From the NCBI GenBank assembly GCA_015486895.1, contig WFQT01000005.1:1-9229 (forward strand): 9,229 nucleotides of DNA, written 5' to 3'. Position numbers and translations under genes: made by a program. Positions 6,212 to 9,229 of the stretch are shown here, piece by piece; the stretch's first letter is position 1, and each line of letters opens with the position of its first letter. The DNA comes from Anaerolineae bacterium (GTDB taxonomy: Bacteria; Chloroflexota; Anaerolineae; JAADDB01). Under the pieces are notes generated by a model that did not search any database, was not told the DNA's origin, and saw only the letters and a program-made list of their open reading frames with translations.

Positions 6212-7390
6212 ATGGATGACAGCAAAGTTCAAGCACTGTTAAGAGAAATGCACATTGACGGCTGGTTGCTTTATGACTTCGAGGGGATGAACCCTGTGGC
6301 TCGGCAGTTGGCTCCTTTGCCAGCGGGGGGTATTCTCACCCGACGTTGGCTATACTGGATCCCTGCTTACGGCCAACCGGCTTGGCTCGTGCATAGCATT
6401 GAGGCCGGGGGGTTCCGGGATGCAACAGAGCCACTGCACACCTACATTAGTTGGCAATCCTGGCAGAAAGGGATTCGTACCCTGGTCGGCAATGCTCAGC
6501 GCATCGCAGTGGAATATTCGCCCGGCAACGCGATTCCTTATGTCAGCCGGGTGGATGCCGGCACGGTGGAGATGTTGCGTTCCTTAGGCCTGGAAGTGCT
6601 TTCTTCAGCGGACTTGGTCCAGGCAGTGGAAGCTGTCTTGACACCGGAACAATTGGCCAGCCATCGCCGGGCAGCTAAGGCATTACTGGAAATCAAAGAT
6701 GCCGCCTTTGACTTGGTGCGGCAACGGTTGCAGGCAAAAGTGTCGCTTGGCGAAGTGGAAGTACAGCAATTCATCATGAACCAATTTGCTACCCGCGGAC
6801 TGGAGACTGGCCATCCACCCATTGTTGGCGTCAACGCCCATGCAGCCGATCCCCATTACGCTCCTAACCCGCGCGAAGAAGCACCCATCCGCCCGGGGGA
6901 CTTCCTGCTCATTGACTTGTGGGCCAAGGAGAAAGCGCCGGGTGCAATTTATGGCGACATTACCTGGGTCGGCTACGGCGGGGATGCGGTGCCGGCGCGC
7001 ATTCAAGATGTCTTTGAAGTAGTGCGCCAGGCTCGGGATGCAGCGGTGGCCCGGGCCCAGGCAGGTGTCCAGGCAGGGGAACCGGTTTATGGCTATCAGG
7101 TAGACGACGCTGCCCGCGAGGTCATCGAGAAAGCTGGGTTCGGCGCTTATTTCATCCACCGTACAGGGCACAACATTGGCGTTGAGACTCACGGCAACGG
7201 CGTTAACATGGACAATCTGGAAACGCAGGACCGTCGCCGTCTGGTTCCGGGTATCTGTTTCTCCGTTGAGCCGGGCATTTACCTGCCGGATGAAGGTTTT
7301 GGAGTGCGGTTGGAGATTGATGTGTACGTGGGCAAGGATGGCGTCGAAGTTACGACATTACCGCTTCAAAACAGTCTAATTCGCTTCTAA
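6212..7390 (+). CDS. M24-family metallopeptidase (Xaa-Pro aminopeptidase-like), 392 aa
   Basis: A cytosolic 'pita-bread' peptidase, probably removing an N-terminal residue before proline or cleaving Xaa-Pro dipeptides. Residues ~1-140 form a creatinase/prolidase-type N-terminal domain and ~150-390 the catalytic domain. All five metal ligands are visible: Asp235 (FLLIDLWA), Asp249 (YGDITW), His320 (HRTGHNIG), Glu353 (SVEPGIY) and Glu368 (RLEIDV). The supporting histidine-containing segment GHPPIVGVNAHAADPHY (200-216) is also present. The two-metal site looks intact, so the enzyme should be active. The ATG at 6212 follows CGGAGG with 8-base spacing. It is 58 bases after the synthase with a hairpin between, so it may be partly co-transcribed. 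Some M24 proteins are non-peptidase (creatinase-like), so the exact substrate is open. Confidence 0.9.
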   Translation: MDDSKVQALLREMHIDGWLLYDFEGMNPVARQLAPLPAGGILTRRWLYWIPAYGQPAWLVHSIEAGGFRDATEPLHTYISWQSWQKGIRTLVGNAQRIAVEYSPGNAIPYVSRVDAGTVEMLRSLGLEVLSSADLVQAVEAVLTPEQLASHRRAAKALLEIKDAAFDLVRQRLQAKVSLGEVEVQQFIMNQFATRGLETGHPPIVGVNAHAADPHYAPNPREEAPIRPGDFLLIDLWAKEKAPGAIYGDITWVGYGGDAVPARIQDVFEVVRQARDAAVARAQAGVQAGEPVYGYQVDDAAREVIEKAGFGAYFIHRTGHNIGVETHGNGVNMDNLETQDRRRLVPGICFSVEPGIYLPDEGFGVRLEIDVYVGKDGVEVTTLPLQNSLIRF

Positions 7391-7453
7391 ACTACTTCTG
7401 GGCGTTTTTAGAGCGTTCGTTGGCATTTGCTCCATTTTCTGTGGTAACCCGTT

Positions 7454-7493
7454 GAGCGAAGGACAGGCATACTTCACAATCTGTCCTTCGCTC
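7454..7493. terminator. Hairpin terminator between convergent genes
   Basis: A perfect 13-bp stem, GAGCGAAGGACAG (7454-7466) with CTGTCCTTCGCTC (7481-7493), has a 14-base loop and is followed on the plus strand by CTTTG. It lies 63 bases after the peptidase stop and 29 bases past the stop of the convergent 63-aa gene. The U tract is short on both strands, so termination efficiency is uncertain. Confidence 0.55.
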
Positions 7494-7522
7494 CTTTGCA
7501 GGCTCGCTATCGCACATCCTGG

Positions 7523-7714
7523 TTAGCTTAGAAGTATGTAAACAACTACGGAAAGGATGACTAACACCCAAAGTATCCCCCCGCTGCCCCCTCCAGCGCT
7601 GTCCACAGGATGAGGCGGGGCGGCGACCTTTACGCCTTCCATCCATGCTTCCTGGAGCAATACCACCAGGAGCAGCAAACCTATGATTCCCAAATAAATC
7701 GTGTTTGTGCTCAT
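7523..7714 (-). CDS. Small two-helix membrane protein, 63 aa
   Basis: Not recognised as a named family. It has a hydrophobic segment near the N-terminus (IYLGIIGLLLLVVLL, residues 6-20), a hydrophilic middle with a Pro/Gly-rich stretch (AAPPHPVDSAGGGSGG, 31-46), and a second hydrophobic segment at the C-terminus (ILWVLVILSVVVYILLS, 47-63). Two membrane passes in a hairpin arrangement are likely. The ATG at 7714 is preceded by GAGGAGGAGATC, a very strong ribosome-binding site, which is the main reason to trust such a short gene. It is convergent with the peptidase gene. The Gly-rich linker before a C-terminal helix recalls small YjcZ-type sporulation peptides, but the match is too weak to name it. 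Confidence 0.65.
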   Translation of the reverse strand: MSTNTIYLGIIGLLLLVVLLQEAWMEGVKVAAPPHPVDSAGGGSGGILWVLVILSVVVYILLS

Positions 7715-8008
7715 GATCTCCTCCTCAAACTGCGCCGAACTGGATCCCCTTCTGTCCTCCTTGCCACGCCCGTCTCCTTTTCACAAACACATCATACCCA
7801 CAATCCAAAGACATAACTTGACAAAGGAGTGGCAGATTCGGCACAGAATTCAGTGAATAGGCTATCGTTTTGCTGTCAGGAAACTGCCGCAAATTCCCTA
7901 ATTCCTGATAAAGAGGTGAAATAGGTGCAAATGTTACAGCTTGCGACGCTTACCAATCAGACCTGTCATACAGCGCGAAGAAAAGCCGGAGAGCTTTCTC
8001 TCCGGCTT
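7715..8008. other. Spacer upstream of the 63-aa gene
   Basis: No supported gene. A plus-strand open frame beginning at 7925 reads through the strong terminator at 7981-8010 and is rejected. A TTGACA at 7818-7823 (plus) and a TATGAT-like word on the minus strand lack properly spaced partners, so no promoter is assigned. Confidence 0.5.
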
Positions 8009-8010
8009 TT
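7981..8010. terminator. Strong bidirectional intrinsic terminator
   Basis: A perfect 13-bp stem, AAAAGCCGGAGAG (7981-7993) with CTCTCCGGCTTTT (7998-8010), has the 4-base loop CTTT. The A/T ends give a U run on either strand. It most likely ends the minus-strand transcript carrying the 66-aa membrane protein and possibly the radical SAM gene, because no plus-strand gene leads into it. Confidence 0.88.
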
Positions 8011-8176
8011 ACGAAACACTCATACATTCTCCGGTTTTTCGATAGACCACCTCCTTTCTATGGTTTCGAGAGCAGCTCACTTTCCCATGAAGGCCATGAC
8101 TGCTGCCGGTATCAAGAGCAAAAAGTACTATCAGCATCGATACTTCAATGATTGTCAGACAGATCATAGCTGCCAC
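8009..8176 (-). CDS. Doubtful small ORF, 55 aa, one hydrophobic helix
   Basis: A possible small protein from GTG 8176 (or ATG 8167) to a TAA whose bases overlap the end of the terminator stem. Residues 4-21 are hydrophobic (MICLTIIEVSMLIVLFAL) and the rest is basic. An AAGGAG at 8189-8194 is spaced best for a different start, ATG 8180, which opens only 11 codons in another frame; for GTG 8176 the spacing is about 11 bases. This may be a real small membrane peptide, a frameshifted remnant, or noise. It lies 33 bases after the stop of the 66-aa gene and just before a strong terminator, which is the main argument for it. Confidence 0.25.
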   Translation of the reverse strand: MAAMICLTIIEVSMLIVLFALDTGSSHGLHGKVSCSRNHRKEVVYRKTGECMSVS

Positions 8177-8209
8177 CCATCGCTATTCTCCTTCTGTCAA
8201 ATCAGAAAT

Positions 8210-8410
8210 TCATGTCATAAGCCATACGACTAACCCTACCAGCAAGATGATGAGAAAAATATCCAGTGCTCCAAAACAATTGGTCCCTTCTAAAATTTCC
8301 ATCCCCTTGTCATTGGTGAAAATGTCTACTTTCCTGGTAAGCAGGATTGTCTGTACGACAGCGATGAGAGCCATCAAAACAACCAGAATCTCTCCTACGA
8401 TTACCTTCAT
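8210..8410 (-). CDS. Small two-helix membrane protein, 66 aa
   Basis: Not a recognised family. Residues 3-21 (VIVGEILVVLMALIAVVQT) and 50-65 (FLIILLVGLVVWLM) are membrane-like, joined by a polar loop of about 28 residues (TRKVDIFTNDKG onwards) holding the only Cys, Cys44. This hairpin topology is shared with the 63-aa protein at 7523-7714, but the sequences are not clearly related. The ATG at 8410 is preceded by GGAGGTGA at good spacing; an in-frame extension to 8449 crosses an 8-G run and the ribosome-binding site, so it is rejected. The gene is 167 bases downstream of the radical SAM gene on the same strand and could share its transcript or use the -10-like TATAAT at 8463-8468. Confidence 0.68.
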   Translation of the reverse strand: MKVIVGEILVVLMALIAVVQTILLTRKVDIFTNDKGMEILEGTNCFGALDIFLIILLVGLVVWLMT

Positions 8411-8462
8411 TTTAATCACCTCCCCCCCCGGGTTCCTTTCCTCGCTCATTTCCTTGGATTCA

Positions 8463-8468
8463 ATTATA
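8463..8468 (-). promoter_or_regulatory. Possible -10 element before the 66-aa gene
   Basis: A perfect TATAAT on the minus strand, 52 bases upstream of the start codon at 8410. The expected -35 region (AAGGAC about 17 bases upstream) is poor, so an activator or a chance match is possible. Confidence 0.35.
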
Positions 8469-8577
8469 CTTCAGAACCAAGGGAAGTCCTTGACGAAAAG
8501 GGAGCAAGTTCCTATCAAGAGGAAGGGCAAACACAGAACAAAAACTGGCAGAAGGCTTCCAGGAGCTTACAATTGGC

Positions 8578-9229
8578 TTACAGCATCTCTACGAGCCCAT
8601 GCCAGTAGAGCTCACCAACGAGGTCCAGTGTTGCTTGGCCTTGGGCACTTGCAATTTCCCGCAGAGTGTGAGAGCCATCGAGAAGAGAAAGTAAAGGGGC
8701 GCTTGCAAAAGAAACCGGGAGCACTGCGTTGCCACGGAGGAGCACCAACCCAAACTCCTCGCGCCTGATTTCATATCTCGCCACGGGGCGCCAGCCAGCG
8801 TAGAGCTGCAGCCGCTCCAAATCACGACTAAATTCCGCCAGGGGTTCCCCGCGCAAGGGATCGCGTTTTTCAGGGCGGATCTCGATACTGGCCCGGCAAC
8901 CACCATGGCAAACAGCATAGGCGGCACATTTCTCGCACTCCGGCGGCATCAGGTCCCGCCAGGCATCCATTTTCTCAGAGTGCCATAGCTCTTCGATGCT
9001 TTGTCGGAACAGGCTGCCCACGATCGTGGGCGAGTGACTACAGGGCCGGACATTGCCCCACGGGTCTATGGTCACGTAGGCAACGCCCGCCAGGCAGCCG
9101 TTGGATGAGTTTTCCATGAAGCACTGCGGGATGCAGTTGCCGAATTTTACCCTTGCGCCTTCCTTCCGGAGCCGATCCACCGTCCGCACTGCTTCCGCCA
9201 GTTCCTTCGGCGATGGCTCGATGCCTGGC
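8578..9229 (-). CDS. Radical SAM/SPASM protein with C-terminal PqqD-like domain (5' part outside window)
   Basis: The C-terminal 216 residues of a radical SAM enzyme; the catalytic barrel with its CxxxCxxC motif lies beyond the right edge. The visible part contains a SPASM domain that binds auxiliary iron-sulphur clusters: Cys45-x12-Gly58-x4-Cys63, then Cys98-x2-Cys101-x5-Cys107-x3-Cys111, which fits the family spacing exactly. Two more cysteines precede it (Cys32 and Cys36 in GNCIPQCF). The usual last SPASM Cys after this block is absent. Residues ~150-216 resemble PqqD / RiPP recognition (RRE) winged-helix domains: a beta-rich start, then a LLSLLDGSHTLREIAS motif and a final helix with HGLVEML. 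Relatives modify ribosomal peptides (PqqE, sactisynthases) or mature enzymes. The stop is TAG... read as the codon at 8578-8580. The frame is open to the window edge, so the apparent GTG at 9189 is not the true start. The substrate is unknown. Confidence 0.88.
   Translation of the reverse strand, partial: PGIEPSPKELAEAVRTVDRLRKEGARVKFGNCIPQCFMENSSNGCLAGVAYVTIDPWGNVRPCSHSPTIVGSLFRQSIEELWHSEKMDAWRDLMPPECEKCAAYAVCHGGCRASIEIRPEKRDPLRGEPLAEFSRDLERLQLYAGWRPVARYEIRREEFGLVLLRGNAVLPVSFASAPLLSLLDGSHTLREIASAQGQATLDLVGELYWHGLVEML

Noticed and set aside
7925..8233. 102-codon plus-strand open frame
   Set aside because: Runs straight through a strong intrinsic terminator and overlaps a better-supported minus-strand gene.
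8148..8768. 206-codon plus-strand open frame
   Set aside because: Antisense to the 66-aa membrane gene and the radical SAM gene, both of which have clear family or initiation signals; its composition is shadow-like.

Overview
The window reads as an anaerobic or thermophilic environmental bacterium. The best guess is Chloroflexota (Anaerolineae-like). The reasons are an RNase Y, a CpXC-domain protein with a long helical tail, a short bacterial/archaeal-type inositol-3-phosphate synthase, and intergenic DNA built from decayed CACAGATT / CACGGATT words. The taxonomic call is inference; no rRNA gene or decisive marker is present.

Layout from left to right. Bases 1-435 are the 3' end of rny (RNase Y, plus strand). 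A tRNA-Val(GAC) with its own promoter follows at 646-719, and a perfect 16-bp hairpin terminator (736-770) serves it and the convergent gene. Two minus-strand genes come next. The first is a 155-aa degenerate receiver-like protein (806-1273) with a clear sigma-A-type promoter. The second is a 467-aa CpXC zinc-ribbon protein (1571-2974). A 779-bp stretch without genes (2975-3753) holds an operator-like palindrome with the LacI-family core and a decayed inverted repeat cluster. The plus strand then carries a LacI-family regulator (3754-4767), inositol-3-phosphate synthase (5059-6153) and an M24 (Xaa-Pro aminopeptidase-like) peptidase (6212-7390). A second fragment of the decayed repeat sits between the regulator and the synthase, and a hairpin sits between the synthase and the peptidase. 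From 7523 to the end everything is on the minus strand: a radical SAM/SPASM protein with a C-terminal PqqD-like domain (8578 to beyond the right edge), a 66-aa two-helix membrane protein (8210-8410), a doubtful 55-codon ORF (8009-8176) ending at a strong terminator, and a separate 63-aa two-helix membrane protein (7523-7714).

Working together: the LacI regulator probably controls itself and possibly the downstream inositol-phosphate synthase, which commits glucose-6-phosphate to inositol lipids or inositol-based solutes. The peptidase is close behind the synthase, but a hairpin intervenes, so co-transcription is uncertain. The most unusual region is the right end, where a peptide-modification-type radical SAM protein lies just upstream of very small, unrecognised hydrophobic proteins. 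The sequence alone does not prove a RiPP or similar system.
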